DNA from: CAWIUB01 sp963839175
GTDB lineage: Bacteria > Actinomycetota > Actinomycetes > Mycobacteriales > Jatrophihabitantaceae
Assembly (NCBI GenBank): GCA_963839175.1
Contig: CAWIUB010000027.1
Span: forward strand, 7,209 to 71,208
Direction of reading: 5' to 3'
DNA: 64,000 nucleotides
Below the pieces are notes generated by a model that was not told the DNA's origin, did not search any database, and saw nothing but the letters and a program-made list of their open reading frames with translations. The position numbers and the translations under genes are program-made. Shown here piece after piece: positions 15,462 through 25,572 of this stretch. Position 1 is the stretch's first letter. Every line of letters starts with the position of its first letter.

Positions 15462-16049
15462 TTGACTGAGAATCGCCTTACGGTAATGCGATTGCGCTTG
15501 CTGTTCCGTCCCGGCTACGCCGCCCATCTCGTCGAGGAGTGGCTCCCTGCCCTGGACGGCGTAGTGGAGAAGTTGCGCGAAGGTGCGAGCGTGGCAGACG
15601 TCGGGTGTGGGCTCGGCGCGTCCACGATCATCATGGCGGAGGCGTTCGCGCGGTCGACGTTCGCCGGCTTCGATATCCACGAGCCGTCAATCGTTGCGGC
15701 GCGCAAGGCGGCTGTTGAGGCAGGCGTAGATCGGCGGGCGAGATTCGACGTCACGACGGCCAAGGAGCTGCCCGGTACCGGCTTCGACCTGGTCTGCATG
15801 TTCGACTGCCTGCACGGCATGGGGGACCCGGTCGGGGCTGCCCGCCGTATCCGGCAGGCGCTGGCGCCGGACGGCACGCTGCTGCTGGTCGAGCCGCTGG
15901 CCGGTGACTGGGCGCTCGGCTCCACCGAATTGGCCATCGGCAAGTGGGGAACCGTTGTCACTATTCGCAGCTGCGAGGCGACCTACGTCGATCAGGTGGG
16001 CGGAGACATGAGGGGGCTGCACGACCAGCTGCCGTGCTTGGCTGAGTAG
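15462..16049 (+). pseudogene. Class I SAM-dependent methyltransferase, truncated at both ends
   Basis: From about 15493 the frame matches the middle of the RdmB/class I methyltransferase group: FRPGYAAHLVEEWLPALDGV, then VADVGCGLGASTIIMAEAFA (SAM-binding motif I), AKELPGTGFDLVCMFDCLHG (motif II region) and LAPDGTLLLVEPLAGD. The normal N-terminal winged-helix region of about 140 residues is missing, and after LVEPLAGDW the C-terminus is replaced by unrelated codons. Upstream DNA is AT-richer and gene-free. Probably a remnant left by recombination. Confidence 0.7.
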
Positions 16050-16084
16050 GGGGTGACACAACCGCCCCGGCGTGTCGGCAAGCG

Positions 16085-16174
16085 GGGCCAAATCAGACCG
16101 TCACAACGACGTTGACGCGTCGTCTCGGTGGAGCGACTTCAAGCCGTCACGGTGGGCCAACTCAGGCTGTCACG
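16085..16174. repeat. Degenerate ~22-bp repeats resembling an insertion-sequence end
   Basis: Three related blocks: GGGCCAAATCAGACCGTCAC (about 16085-16104), GCGACTTCAAGCCGTCACGG (about 16133-16152) and GGCCAACTCAGGCTGTCACG (about 16154-16173). The common core is CA-x-x-TCA-G-x-C-x-GTCAC. Multiple degenerate terminal repeats are typical of IS21-family ends. No transposase accompanies them here. Confidence 0.4.
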
Positions 16175-16384
16175 GCCACCGCGCCTTTTCACGACCTTCC
16201 CGAGATCGACGATCTGTCAGGCAGACCCCGGGCACGGCTGTGAAGCCATCCTTCGCCAACTGTTCGGCGGTTCGCGTCCGCCAGCTCACTCACGCAGGCA
16301 CGTTCGAGGACAGTGCGAGTACCGTCGCGCGGCTTGACAGTCGACCGGCGGCTAGCGCGGATCGAGGTCCTTGAGCCCCACAGG

Positions 16385-17347
16385 TCAGCGATGCCGGCGG
16401 CGAGGCTCGGGGGTTGCCGCCGGCTCCGGGAGACCGGTCGCTGGTTGGCTTGCCGGACCGGTGGTGGTCGCCAGGGTGTTGGCGAGTTCCTGGTGTAGGT
16501 GAGTGAGGGTGGCGAGTGTTTCGTCGCGGTGCTCGGTCAGGTCGGTCAGCTGCTGGGTCATGTCGGTGAGCCGCGCCGCGGCCGCGGTGTGGGCCTGTTC
16601 TCGCTGTTCGCGGGCGTGATGGTCGGCGTCGGTGCGGCGGGCGGCCGCTTCGGTGTCGGCGCGGTCGCGGGCCTGCTGGGCTTCGGCGGCCAGCTGGTCT
16701 AGTTCGGTGCGGCTGGTGTCGCGGAGCCGGATCGCGTCGGCGCGGGCGTCGTCGAGCTGTTGTCGGGCGGCGGCCTGGGCGTCCGCGGTTTCGGCTTGCA
16801 GTTTCTGCTGCTCCGTGCGGGCGCCGTCGAGGATGCCGGCGGCCGTGTCGCGGGCCTGTTGCACGATCGTTTCGGCGTCGGTGCCGGCGCGGGAGCGGAT
16901 CTGGTCGGCTTCGGTCTGGGCGTCGGCTCGGGTCTGCTCGGCTTCCTGGGCGGCGAGGTGCAGGATTTCCCGCAGCCGCTCCGACAGTGCGGCTGGGCTG
17001 TTGGTGAGCTGGCCGCGGAGCCGCCCCAGGTCGCTCTGCGCGGCGCGGAGCCGTTCGGTGGTCTGCGCCTGCGCGTGCACCGCGCGTTCCTGGGCGCCGC
17101 GGGCGGACGCGAGTTCGGTCTCCACCCGGGACCGGTAGCTGTCGACCTGCCGGCGGTCATAGCCACGCCAGCCGACCCGAAACCCCGGGTCGGAGCTCAT
17201 CACCACAGTCCGGTCAGCATCCAGCGGCGGCCGCGGAAACTCCGCGGTGTCTGCCGCCGCGTCGCTGCTGGATGAAGCCGGCCGCTGACCCGGGTCGGCC
17301 AGCCCGTCCGCGGCTGCCCGTCCAGGATCACCTGCCGGACCAATCAT
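16385..17347 (-). CDS. DivIVA-domain coiled-coil protein (FilP/Scy-like)
   Basis: 320 residues from the ATG at 17347, chosen because GGAGGT lies 4 bp upstream; an ATG at 17368 has none. After a disordered start, VMSSDPGFRVGWRGYDRRQV then DSYRSRVETEL is the short DivIVA-type membrane-curvature motif (G-Y-D-x-x-Q-V-D-x-Y). From about residue 75 to 285 the sequence is a nearly continuous Ala/Glu/Gln/Arg coiled coil with heptads (for example AQEAEQTRADAQTEADQIRS). The end is Pro/Ala/Thr-rich and basic. Such proteins organise polar growth or cytoskeleton-like filaments in actinobacteria. Stand-alone gene. Confidence 0.8.
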   Translation of the reverse strand: MIGPAGDPGRAAADGLADPGQRPASSSSDAAADTAEFPRPPLDADRTVVMSSDPGFRVGWRGYDRRQVDSYRSRVETELASARGAQERAVHAQAQTTERLRAAQSDLGRLRGQLTNSPAALSERLREILHLAAQEAEQTRADAQTEADQIRSRAGTDAETIVQQARDTAAGILDGARTEQQKLQAETADAQAAARQQLDDARADAIRLRDTSRTELDQLAAEAQQARDRADTEAAARRTDADHHAREQREQAHTAAAARLTDMTQQLTDLTEHRDETLATLTHLHQELANTLATTTGPASQPATGLPEPAATPEPRRRHR

Positions 17348-17368
17348 GCCCACCTCCAGTCCATCCAC

Positions 17369-18332
17369 CCCGATACCGCGCCGGGCACCTCAGCCGACGC
17401 GTCGGGCGGCCTGCCGCCAACACGTGCTGCCGACCCAGTATCCGATCCGCACCTGAGCACGATGCCACGTCGGTGTCAGCGGCGAGGTTTCGGTCACCGT
17501 CCGCTTGCCCACGGCGTGGCGGCGGTGCCAAGCAGTTGCCGGGCGAGTCCTTCCACGAGGCTCGGACATGGCTGCGAACGCCGTGATATCCAGGACATTG
17601 CAGCGCTGCTCGATCACCATCAGGACGTCGCGAAGGTTGGCCCAGCCGGCGAACTCGGCTTGCAGCCGCATGACCACCGCGACCGTGGATCGCCACCGCG
17701 TTGCACTTCGCCACACAGTCGCCCTGCTCGGCAGACCAAATGGCAGCCGTTGCATTTCGAATCACGCCAAGCAGCTGAGCAACGAACTGCGAGCGCCCCC
17801 AGGACACAGTTCACCTTTGTGTCTCACCGAATCCATCCGGGCACTCCAGCGTCGCCACATACGCAGGACGTGTGACGGGCGCGAGCGGCTCCCTTAAGAG
17901 GCGCGTCACTCATTGCCGGGTGGTGAATGCAACAGGGCCTGCGCGTAGATGAGACCGTCTGCGTGAACAGCCGAAGCGCTTCGCCGACTGTTTGTCGGGG
18001 CTAGGGTCCGAATGTGGAGTCGTGCCGCGATCCTCTTGTGGATGCCTACATCGAGCGCCTGCTTGGCTGATGGCCATCGCCGGACGCGCCGCCTACAGGG
18101 CGGACGCTGACTGAAGCCGACGCCCAGGCCGAGCAGCCCGCCCACCGCCCATGTCACCAACACACCGATCGGCACCGGCCACCGCGCGGCCAGGCCAAGG
18201 TGCAGTGGTTCGCGCGCGGACCGGGCATCATCCGCGCACGCAGAGGTTTCCGTCCGGTGGGCGAGCCAATTGACGGGCGAGACTGACTCGCTGCTGCGCC
18301 GCAGAAACCCCGCAGGATGAGGAGTGAGCGGG
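17369..18332. other. About 960 bp with no convincing gene
   Basis: Several frames are open because of the base composition. None gives a protein with recognisable motifs. One minus-strand frame holds RLQAEFAGWANLRDVLMVIE, which looks protein-like, but without family support. Possibly decayed coding DNA. Confidence 0.4.
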
Positions 18333-20186
18333 TTACGGTACCTGGATCGTGGAGACGATCTGTTGCTGGTGGTGGGCCGGGTTGGCGCCGTAGTCGACGG
18401 TGCTGACGAAGGTCGCGTAGTTGATCGCGCCGCCGCCGCCCGGGGCGACCGCGTTGCCGAAGTAGTCACCGATGAAGGTGGTGATACATGCCGCGCAGGC
18501 GGTGTGTGGGGCGTCCAGCTGCGGATCGAACGTGTTCTGGCTGATCCGCACGTTGTAGCCGATCGGCGCCAGCCGGGTGTCGTAGAACTGGACGCTGGCG
18601 TTGACGCAGTAGTTGCCCGCGCCGTAGGGCGGCAGGCTGCCGGTGTAGCTGGGGTTGACCGTGTCCAGGGCCAGCCCGGCCCGCGCCGCCTCGGGCGAAC
18701 CGGCCGTCGGGCAGGCCAGCCGGCGGTCGTAGAAGTTCACGCTGACGGTCCCGCTGGGAGCCGTTGTCAGGTTGGGCTGGAACTCGTCGACGGGGCTGGC
18801 GTTGTCGTTGACGCGGATGGGTGCGGTCCAGGTGAGGCCGCCGTCATAGGAGGCGGTGAGTTCGATGTTGCCGATGCCCGCGGAGTAGTCCTCGTAGGCC
18901 ATGTACAGCGGGTAGTGGCCGTCCACGAGGGTCGAGCCGACGGTGAACGTGTCCTCGATGCCGTCCCGGAACGTGGTGTTGGGGTAGCGCAGCGGCGGTG
19001 GTGTCACGTTGTTCGCCGCGGTGCCCGCCAACGACCAGGAGGCGCCGCCGTCGGTGGAGCGGAGCACCGAGATGGTGTAGCAGCAGAATCCCTGCTTCGG
19101 TTTCTCGTTGGTCACTGTGGTGTACACGGTGCCGTCCGGTGCGACGTGGGGCAGCAGGTATGTGCCGCCCTGGGGGCTGTTCGGTGGCAGCGGCAACCGC
19201 AGCGGCGTCGACCAGTCGGTGTGCGTGCCGTCGGCGCGTGCGTCGGCGTAGGACACGTACGGCACCGCGGTGAAGCCGTCGTGGAAGATCACCCACATCG
19301 CGTAGACCCGGTTGTAATGCGGGCTCGCCGGGTTGGTGTCGACGGTGATCCATTGCTTGTCCGGCTCGTTGCCGACGCTGTCATAGGTGGCCACGTAGTC
19401 CGGGTGCCCGGCATGCGTGGTGATCCAGCCCGTGGCGGCGGTCGCGCCGTGGGGCCGCACGGCAACCGAGATGACCTCCGCCGGCACCACCGGGTTCGGC
19501 TCCAGCGCCTTGCCGACAGTGAAGTTGTGGGTGCCGTCGGCGTTGTAGAAGAACTGGTACGGCAGGTTGAGGAAGTAGAAGTTCCCGAAGCCGTCGAAGG
19601 CGCCGACCGGGTCGGTGTTGTCAGTCCACCCCTCATACCCGGGAATGTGCCCGGAGATGGGCCAGGTGCGGCCGCCGTCGAAGGACTCTTAGAAGCCGAG
19701 CAGGTGGTTATACCCCTCGGCGCTCACGAACCACTTCGACGACCCGATCAGGTGCAGCGGGTTGGTCGGATCGACCCGCAAGTCGGACTCCGAGCGGCTC
19801 TTGACCAGCATGGGACCAGCCGCCGGGTAGCCGGGATTGCTGCCGACCTGCGTCGGGTAGGGGCCGGCGGCGCCGGTGTCCTCACCCGTGGTCGCGCCCG
19901 GGCACGGGGTCATGCCGCTGTAGGCGTTGGCCGGCGCGTTGCTGGTGAAATACGGCACCTCGGGCCGGTAACAACTCACCTTCCCGCTGGTGGCGTCCAC
20001 GTTCGTCACCGCGCGGGCAGCGAAACTCGCTGCATAGCTCGCGTCGCTTTGGGTGCCCTGCGGCACCGGGCCAGATCCCTGCACAGAGTCCGCGGCCGCC
20101 AACGCCGGCGGGACGGCCAGCCAGCTGGCGAGCACCAACGCGGTCAGGAACCGTGTAGTGCGACGTGGTGTCACGATCGCCTCCAA
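18333..20186 (-). pseudogene. Secreted BNR/sialidase-like protein with one in-frame stop
   Basis: About 617 codons in a single frame with one TAA at 19689-19691, in the context HLLGF-stop-ESFDGGRTW. A signal peptide is clear (RRTTRFLTALVLASWLAVPP, then ALAAAD). Asp-box-like turns of the BNR fold occur: ESFDGGRTW, RSTDGGASWS, SYDGGLTWTAP. The protein ends STIQVP. The enzyme would be an extracellular sialidase-like or related beta-propeller protein; its substrate cannot be predicted. Everything except the TAA looks intact, so the mutation is recent, a sequencing error, or suppressed. Confidence 0.75.
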
Positions 20187-20744
20187 CCCCGTCGGTCGAA
20201 AACCGCGACCCCAAGAACCCCGATAGCGGCTGCCCCAGCACCCGACTGGGCACCGGCATCACCGCATACTCCGACACGGCGTGAACACCCAGCCGAAACC
20301 TTCCTCTGGTCCGAGAGCGGGGTCAACCCGCCTCTTGCGTGAGCGAAAAGCTGCGCCGACATCCGACGCTTGCGCAGCACATTGAGATCCACAGAAGATC
20401 TCATCTGCGCTACGCCCTTCGGGGGGCGGCACTCCTGCCCACCGAGCAGCACGACGGATCCGGTGCGGCCCTGCTCACGTACTTTTGTGACTGGCGGTGA
20501 ACCTTGACATGTTCAGTGCGGGTGCCTGAGCGGCGGGACAGATCACCAAAATTGGTTTTGAAGTTTTGCGACGCCACGACAACCTGCCCATTGCGGTAGT
20601 CGAAGGGCCCGGCCGTCCGCTCGGATGGCCAAGCGTCGCCAGCAGGGTGATGGTCGATCAGCCTGCCGATCGCGTCTACCAATGCGACGCGCGCGAACGA
20701 ACCCGGTGCGAGCGCCGATCCTCCTGATCCGGTCTTGGAGGAAA
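20187..20744. other. No convincing gene; likely promoter region of the sialidase-like gene
   Basis: About 560 bp between two minus-strand genes. The part adjacent to 20186 should hold the promoter of the secreted protein gene. A minus-strand frame of 90 codons at 20410-20682 has no protein character that I trust. Confidence 0.4.
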
Positions 20745-21373
20745 CTAGCTGGGCGGTGCGGACGGCGGCAGCACCAGTCGATGCTCCAAAGGATTGCTAC
20801 GGATTCGCTCGCCTATACCACCTGCGACTGCTGCCGCGGCCGAGCTGGCGGGCTTGCGGCGGGCTTGGTCGTGGAAGCACTGCATGAATTCGCTACTCAG
20901 ATAAGCCGTGGAATGTGCTCAATGACTTCGGTGCGCAACTCATCGGGCCATTGCTGCGTGCGACGTCCAGAGATGTCCAGGCTTGTGGCGCGTTCGAGGA
21001 GATGCCCCTCCGGATCCATCCGAGGGTCGACGTCATCCCACATGTGCCGAACGACGATCTCGGCGGCACGCCGGCGACGATGCACCGGCCACCCTGCGCC
21101 GGCACCAAAGACCCATGCCACGTTGCCTCCGGCATACTCGAAGCCGAGCGTGTGATTGTCGAAGTCCGCGGCCAGCCCCAGGTCATGCAGCATCGCGGAC
21201 ACATGCAGCAGGTCAACGTCAAAGCTGATGCCATACAGCATCCCGTACGACGCCGCCCATAGGTAGGAACGCAAGCAGTGGTTCAGCATCGCTGCCGAGT
21301 GAAACTCTGCTACCACCTCCGTGGCCAACTGCGCAACGTCGGAGTCCGCGCGGGGGATGTCGCCAAGCCGCAT
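20745..21373 (-). pseudogene. HD-domain phosphohydrolase-like protein, C-terminus frameshifted
   Basis: The N-terminal frame (158 codons) reads MRLGDIPRADSDVAQLATEV, then AAMLNHCLRSYLWAA, HVSAMLHDLGLAADFD (the HD pair of the metal-dependent phosphohydrolase fold) and AAEIVVRHMWDDVDPRMDPE. It stops at 20897, but a different frame continues the family-like ending LSSEFMQCFHDQARRKPASS and AAAAVAGGIGERI to TAG at 20745. A single indel near 20900 explains both. The HD fold cleaves phosphoester or nucleotide substrates; the specific substrate is unknown. Confidence 0.7.
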
Positions 21374-21416
21374 CCCGCCACCCTAGGCGGACAGCCACGT
21401 GCACGGCCGCCTACAG

Positions 21417-21786
21417 TCAGGCGAAGAAGGTGTTGATCTTCTCCGGAATCACGCGGACCTTCATGCGGATCACCTCAGCGGGCTCAGCTGGCGGGTCCTC
21501 CCCGAGGTAGGTACTTGCGCGACATCTCTACCGAGTAGTACGGGTTCGCCGGGTCGAAGACCGTCACGCTGACCCGGGGATCGCGAGCAAGGTTGCGCAC
21601 CTTTCGCCGATTCGCGGTGGAGCTGAACACCAACGTGTCGTCCTCCCGCGTGATCCACACCACCAATGTCAGGGTCGGCAAAACCCGCGAGGTCGGCATT
21701 TGGGGTACATGGTCTGTCAGCGTCAGCAGGCTCGCCGGTCGCAGGTCTGTGCGCAGGGCCGCTCGCGTAAGCGGATCCGCGGGCAA
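21417..21786 (-). pseudogene. PPOX-type flavin-binding oxidoreductase, degraded
   Basis: VVWITREDDTLVFSSTANRR followed by KVRNLARDPRVSVTVFDPAN is the core of F420- or FMN-dependent split-barrel (PPOX) enzymes. The family's middle section between N-P-Y-x-x-V-E and S-R-K-Y is missing, and a TACC duplication (TACCTACC) throws the C-terminus out of frame; read in the other frame it gives LGEDPPAEPAEVIRMKVRVI and PEKINTFFA, the normal ending. So this gene has an internal deletion and a 4-bp duplication. It starts with TTG, if at all. Confidence 0.7.
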
Positions 21787-21812
21787 GACGATCCAGGTCG
21801 AGCAGGTGCCAG

Positions 21813-22465
21813 CTAAAGGCGCTGCAGCGTCGCTGCCAGCTCGGTCAGGTTGGGGAGCACGGCGCCGGCGATCGACGGGTCGGCGGCCTCACCCCGGCGA
21901 TTTATCCACACGCTCGGAATGGCTAGCTCGTGGGCCGGGACGATGTCGTGGACGTGGCTTTGGGCCACGTGGACCCAGCGCTGGCTGCCGGCTCCGAAGG
22001 TGTCCCGGAAGCGGATGAAGTGGTCGTGTGCCGGTTTGTACGCGCCGACGTTCTCAGCGGTAATCACCACGTCGATCGGTACGCGCAGCCGGCGCTGGGT
22101 GTGGGCGATGATGTCGCGGTCGCAGTTCGTGAGCAGGGCAAGCCGCCAGCCGGCGGCGCGCAAGTCGGTCAACGCCGGGCGCGTGTCGGGGAACACCGGC
22201 CAATACGGGATGGTGGCGGCGAGCACCGTGGCGTCGTCGGGATCAGGTCCAGGTTGAGCTCGGCCGCGCTGCGCCGGAGCGTCTCGGCCAACACATCCCG
22301 ATAACGCCGATCCGGCTTCTCGCACTGCACGGCGGTCTCGTGCCGGTGGTAGGCATCGAGCACGTCCTGGCCGCGGCCGGGCCACAGCAGCTCGGCCGAG
22401 GACGCGATGCCGTGGCGCCAGTCGATCAGCGTGCCGAAACAGTCGAAGGTTGCCCAGCGCATCAT
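21813..22465 (-). pseudogene. HAD-family hydrolase (type II haloacid dehalogenase-like), frameshifted
   Basis: The first frame gives MMRWATFDCFGTLIDWRHGI (nucleophile motif F-D-x-F-G-T-L), AYHRHETAVQCEKPDRRYRD and ETLRRSAAELNLDLIP. A shift near 22245 leads into DDATVLAATIPYWPVFPDTR, LRAAGWRLALLTNCDRDIIA (motif II T-N), AENVGAYKPAHDHFIRF (motif III K-P) and VHVAQSHVHDIVPAHELAIP (motif IV). All four HAD motifs exist but in two frames. Restoring one base would give a normal protein of about 218 residues. Confidence 0.8.
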
Positions 22466-22744
22466 GTGCCCATCCTCGCGAAGGGAACCCGAGCCCGAAA
22501 GCGCCTCGTCTTCCGCAGATCAACAGCCAGTTAAATAGTTCGATGGCGCACCTGCGTAGAGCGCGGGTGGGACGACTCGGCGAACGCGATCACCTATGGT
22601 GACCGCCGGTATGGGGGTAACGCCGATTACTTCCCGGATCCGGTCGGCTGACCCCGCGGTGTTCTGTGTGCGAACACGCCGCGGCGACCGCTTCCGGTGT
22701 CGCGTGATTGGTTCACCGGCGTGGGTTGTTGTGCGTGATCGCGC

Positions 22745-23988
22745 TCAGCAGCGCCCGGTTCCCATGTCGAACAGCCGTTCCAGCACGGCGGGTGCGTCGC
22801 GCAGCCCGTCATGCTCGTGCTCATTCGTGACCCAGGCGCGGGCGTTGCCGACGCGATCGATGGTCTGCAGCTGCAGCTCAGCATCGACGTAGAGGTCGTC
22901 ATAGTACACGGCAGCGCATAGTGGGATCTCGTTGCGTGCGAGGCGGTCCACGTCGTACAGCGGTGGCCAGTCGTGTTTCGCTGCGAGCAGGTCGGCCGCG
23001 TCGGCGAACGGGCGCAGTGAGCGGATCTCGCGGAACATCCAGGAGAACATCATCTCCGCGGTCAACAGGACCGGTCGCGTCCGCGGCGAACTCGGGACGC
23101 CGGTCGTACACACGCTGGGCCGCCCACCCGGTCGACGCGTTGGCGGCGTAGGTGTACTCCTGCAGCGGACAGAGGACGTTGTCGACGAACCCGGTCGTCG
23201 TCTGGACGTCGTACAGGAAACGGGGGTGCAACTGATCGCCGGCCCAGGCGTCGTCGAGAAGCCAGTGGAGGGTCTCGAAGCCGTAGCTCATGCCGAACAT
23301 CGCACCAAGAGTGCGCAGCCGGTGCGGGGTCAGCACGTCGCCGTCGGGCAGCACAACTTCGTGCTCGCCGAGGTAGTCGACAAGTCGTGCGATCACGGCC
23401 TCGTCCTCGGGGTAGCGCGTGTAGTACTCGCGGCTACGGTCCGCGGCGCGCGGGAACGTTCGGCAGTAGACGTCCTCGGCGGTCTCGGTGATACCGGGGA
23501 TGCCGCCGGTGACGTAGCAGTGATCGAGATCCTCCGGTGCCTTGGGCAGGTAGGTGAGGGTCACGAACCCGCCGTAGCTCTGACCGAGCGTGTCCCATCG
23601 GCGGTCGCCGACGAGGGTGCGGCGCAAAATCTCAGCATCGGCGACGATCGCGTCAGCACGGAACAGGCTCAGACAGTCGGCAACCTGGCGTGCGGTCGCG
23701 GGTGATTGACGCCGTGATCGGCGTGCTGCGCCCGGTGCCACGCTGGTCGAGCAGCAGCACTCGATGGGTGCGCAGCGCGACGTCGATCCAGGCAGACCGG
23801 TTCAGCGGGCGCGGCGACTTCCCGCCCGGACCGCCCTGCAGGAACAACACGTACGGCAGGTCATCATTCTGCTTGCCGGGGTCGACGAGCTCGCGCGCGA
23901 AGACCTCTATCGTGGCGTCAGGCTCGGCGTGGTCTAGGGGGACGGTTACGACGTGCTCACGCGCGACATAACCCGGCAGCCGGATCAT
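22745..23988 (-). pseudogene. Proline iminopeptidase (S33 alpha/beta-hydrolase), two frameshifts
   Basis: Three consecutive frames make up one S33 peptidase. First: MIRLPGYVAREHVVTVPLDH, YVLFLQGGPGGKSPRPLN (oxyanion-hole HGGPG-like) and VLLLDQRGTGRSTPITA. Second, after about 23700: ARQVADCLSLFRADAIVADA, WDTLGQSYGGFVTLTYLPKA (nucleophile G-Q-S-Y-G-G) and MFGMSYGFETLHWLLDD. Third, after about 23075: EMMFSWMFREIRSLRPFADA, YDVDRLARNEIPLCAAVYYD and VTNEHEHDGLRD with the expected His. Two independent indels would be needed. The enzyme releases N-terminal proline from peptides. Confidence 0.8.
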
Positions 23989-24267
23989 GCCACCGATCGT
24001 GCCCCAGCGGTCAACCTCCTCAAATCGAGCGCAGCTCTCGGCTTCAGGCGGCCATGGTGGTCGGCGCAGAAGCCCGACCCGTGTGCGGCTACGGGCTCAC
24101 GTGCAGACCGTTGCGGTGATCGCGCTTCCGGCTGCGGCATGTGGATCTTCCGAGCGGCGGAAGGCATTCCCAGCGCGGAACCACGACCGGACGCTGATCA
24201 CCAACAATGTCCACCGGTGCAAGCCGGTCACGGGTCCGCGAGCAGCTTCCGCCGTGTCAACAGCGGC

Positions 24268-24309
24268 TGAATTTTGACCCCCTGGCTACGGTTGAATTTT
24301 GACCCCCTG
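24268..24309. repeat. IS21-type terminal repeats, two copies
   Basis: TGAATTTTGACCCCCTG occurs at 24268-24284 and again at 24293-24309. Paired copies of such a repeat next to istB mark one end of an IS21-family element. The other end is missing. Confidence 0.7.
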
Positions 24310-24314
24310 ATCGG

Positions 24315-24566
24315 TCATTTCGGATTGTTCGCGAGTCGTCTGTTGCGGCCGCCGGTGTGTTGGCGGGGGTCGTTCTCGGCGGTGCCGGCGTGGCGGCGGC
24401 GGTAGGCGGCTTGGCGGCAGGCGGGGGTGCAGAACCGTTGGGTGCTGCCGCGTTCGGGGTTGCTGAACAAGCCCTCGACGTCGGTGACGACGAGTTGTCC
24501 GCAGGACTGGCAGGTGAACCCGTGCCGGGCGTGTCCGGCGGCGTTGGGTGGTAAAGCGTCACGCAT
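24315..24566 (-). CDS. IS21-associated small zinc-finger protein
   Basis: 83 residues. FTCQSCGQLVVTDVEGLF, then GSTQRFCTPACRQAAYRRRH carries two C-x-x-C-type pairs of a small zinc finger; the tail is basic. Actinobacterial IS21-like elements often carry such a third gene directly downstream of istB. It lies between the istB remnant and the terminal repeats, in the same orientation as istB. Its role in transposition is not known. Confidence 0.7.
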   Translation of the reverse strand: MRDALPPNAAGHARHGFTCQSCGQLVVTDVEGLFSNPERGSTQRFCTPACRQAAYRRRHAGTAENDPRQHTGGRNRRLANNPK

Positions 24567-24573
24567 TTGCGGT

Positions 24574-25040
24574 TCACTCTTCCGCGCCGACGGCGGCGGT
24601 GGGGATGCGGCCGAGGTCGCGGTCTTTGAGCCGGTAGCTGTCGCCTTTCAACGCGATGACTTCGGCGTGGTGGACAAGGCGGTCGATCATGGCGGCGGCC
24701 ACGACGTCGTCACCGAACACCTCGCCCCAGCGGCCGAATACCTTGTTGGAGGTGACGATCAGTGAGGCGCGTTCGTATCTGCTGGAGACGAGCTGGAAGA
24801 ACAGGTTCGCCGCTTCGGGTTCGAACGGGATATAGCCCACCTCGTCGACCACGAGCAGCGGGTAACGCCCGAGCCGGGCCAGTTCGGTTTGCAGCCGGCC
24901 GGCGTGGTGGGCCTCGGCGAGCAGGGTGACCCATTGCGCGGCGGTCGCGAACAGCACTCGGTGCCCGGCCTGGCAGGCGCGGATCGCCAGCCCTGTCGCG
25001 AGGTGGGTCTTGCCGGTTCCGGCAGTGATGGCGACAGACT
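24574..25040 (-). pseudogene. istB: IstB-like transposition ATPase, N-terminally truncated
   Basis: The frame gives AGTGKTHLATGLAIRACQAG (Walker A), LLVVDEVGYIPFEPEAANLF (Walker B), SLIVTSNKVFGRWGEVFGDD and HHAEVIALKGDSYRLKDRD, all typical of IstB. The region before Walker A (about 100 residues) is absent: sequence from about 25040 leftward is IstB while the upstream codons belong to the next element. IstA is missing as well. The open frame reaches 25095 but the part beyond about 25040 is foreign. Confidence 0.75.
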
Positions 25041-25071
25041 GCAACATCTTCGCTCGGTTTTGCCGTGCGAG

Positions 25072-25344
25072 GTGCGGGTAACCGGGTCCACCCATCCGTT
25101 GTTTGGGCAGTTGTTGTGGGCGAGCGGGTTTACCCGACTGAACCGCGTCTTGAACTTGATCGTCGGCCTGCCAGACGGGTCACCGGGAACGATCAGAGCC
25201 TCGGCGACGGACGTGTTCGGCGAGAGTGATGCGGCGGGTCTAACGGTGGCGCTGGATGTCGACGGTCTTCGGGAGTTGCGCCGGCTGACGGCCGGCCTCG
25301 GCGGCTCTGCGCGTCGGCGCGGACGGCCCGGAGAACGCAAATAG
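25072..25344 (+). CDS. Small accessory protein of a serine-recombinase transposon
   Basis: 90 residues from GTG 25072: VRVTGSTHPLFGQLLWASGF, then LIVGLPDGSPGTIRASATDV and LDVDGLRELRRLTAGLGG. THPLFGQ...LPDGSPGTI-x-A-x-A-T is the pattern of DUF5372-like proteins that accompany large recombinases in actinobacterial and proteobacterial transposons. It directly precedes the palindrome and the recombinase genes in the same direction. Function unknown. Confidence 0.6.
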   Translation: MRVTGSTHPLFGQLLWASGFTRLNRVLNLIVGLPDGSPGTIRASATDVFGESDAAGLTVALDVDGLRELRRLTAGLGGSARRRGRPGERK

Positions 25345-25397
25345 GTTCACCTCGTCCCTGATCGCGCCACGACTTTGGAAAGGTGAACCTACTTGCG
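25336..25397. repeat. 17-bp inverted repeat before the recombinase genes
   Basis: CGCAAATAGGTTCACCT (25336-25352) faces AGGTGAACCTACTTGCG (25381-25397), matching at 16 of 17 positions, with 28 bp between. It lies between the accessory gene and the small gene upstream of the recombinase. It could be the recombinase's binding or crossover site or an operator. Confidence 0.6.
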
Positions 25398-25572
25398 AGC
25401 GCTGAGAGTATCCGGTCCTGCCCAGCTGGCCTTGCCAATGCTGGGCGAGTCGAGTGAACCGTGCTGGGGTCAGCTACCTGCCGACGCCCGAGCCACGGTG
25501 TTGACATTGCTGGCCAGGTTGATCGCCCGCGGGGTCATCGCCGACGACGACATGGTGGACTGTGATGACTGA
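25393..25572 (+). CDS. Small protein upstream of the recombinase
   Basis: About 59 residues from TTG 25393 (or 44 from ATG 25438): PMLGESSEPCWGQLPADARA then TVLTLLARLIARGVIADDD. A short helical protein of this kind, with W-x-x-L-P ... L-A-R-L-I-A-R-G-V, recurs in front of recombinases of this transposon type. Its 3' end overlaps the recombinase start by 11 bp, so translation is coupled. Confidence 0.5.
   Translation: MRALRVSGPAQLALPMLGESSEPCWGQLPADARATVLTLLARLIARGVIADDDMVDCDD

Noticed and set aside
16085..16174. Short repeats as a CRISPR or regulator-binding array
   Set aside because: Only three degenerate copies, unevenly spaced. They look more like IS21-type ends.
2410..18000. A second copy of the tRNA-Pro 3' half as right attachment site of the integrative element
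   Set aside because: I looked for the T-arm/acceptor sequence downstream. Partial resemblances such as CCACCCCGAT near 17367 are too short and lack the T-arm.
18324..20342. A 672-codon plus-strand frame across the sialidase-like gene
   Set aside because: The minus-strand reading has a signal peptide and Asp boxes; the plus-strand one is Val/Gly/Arg-rich with no motif.
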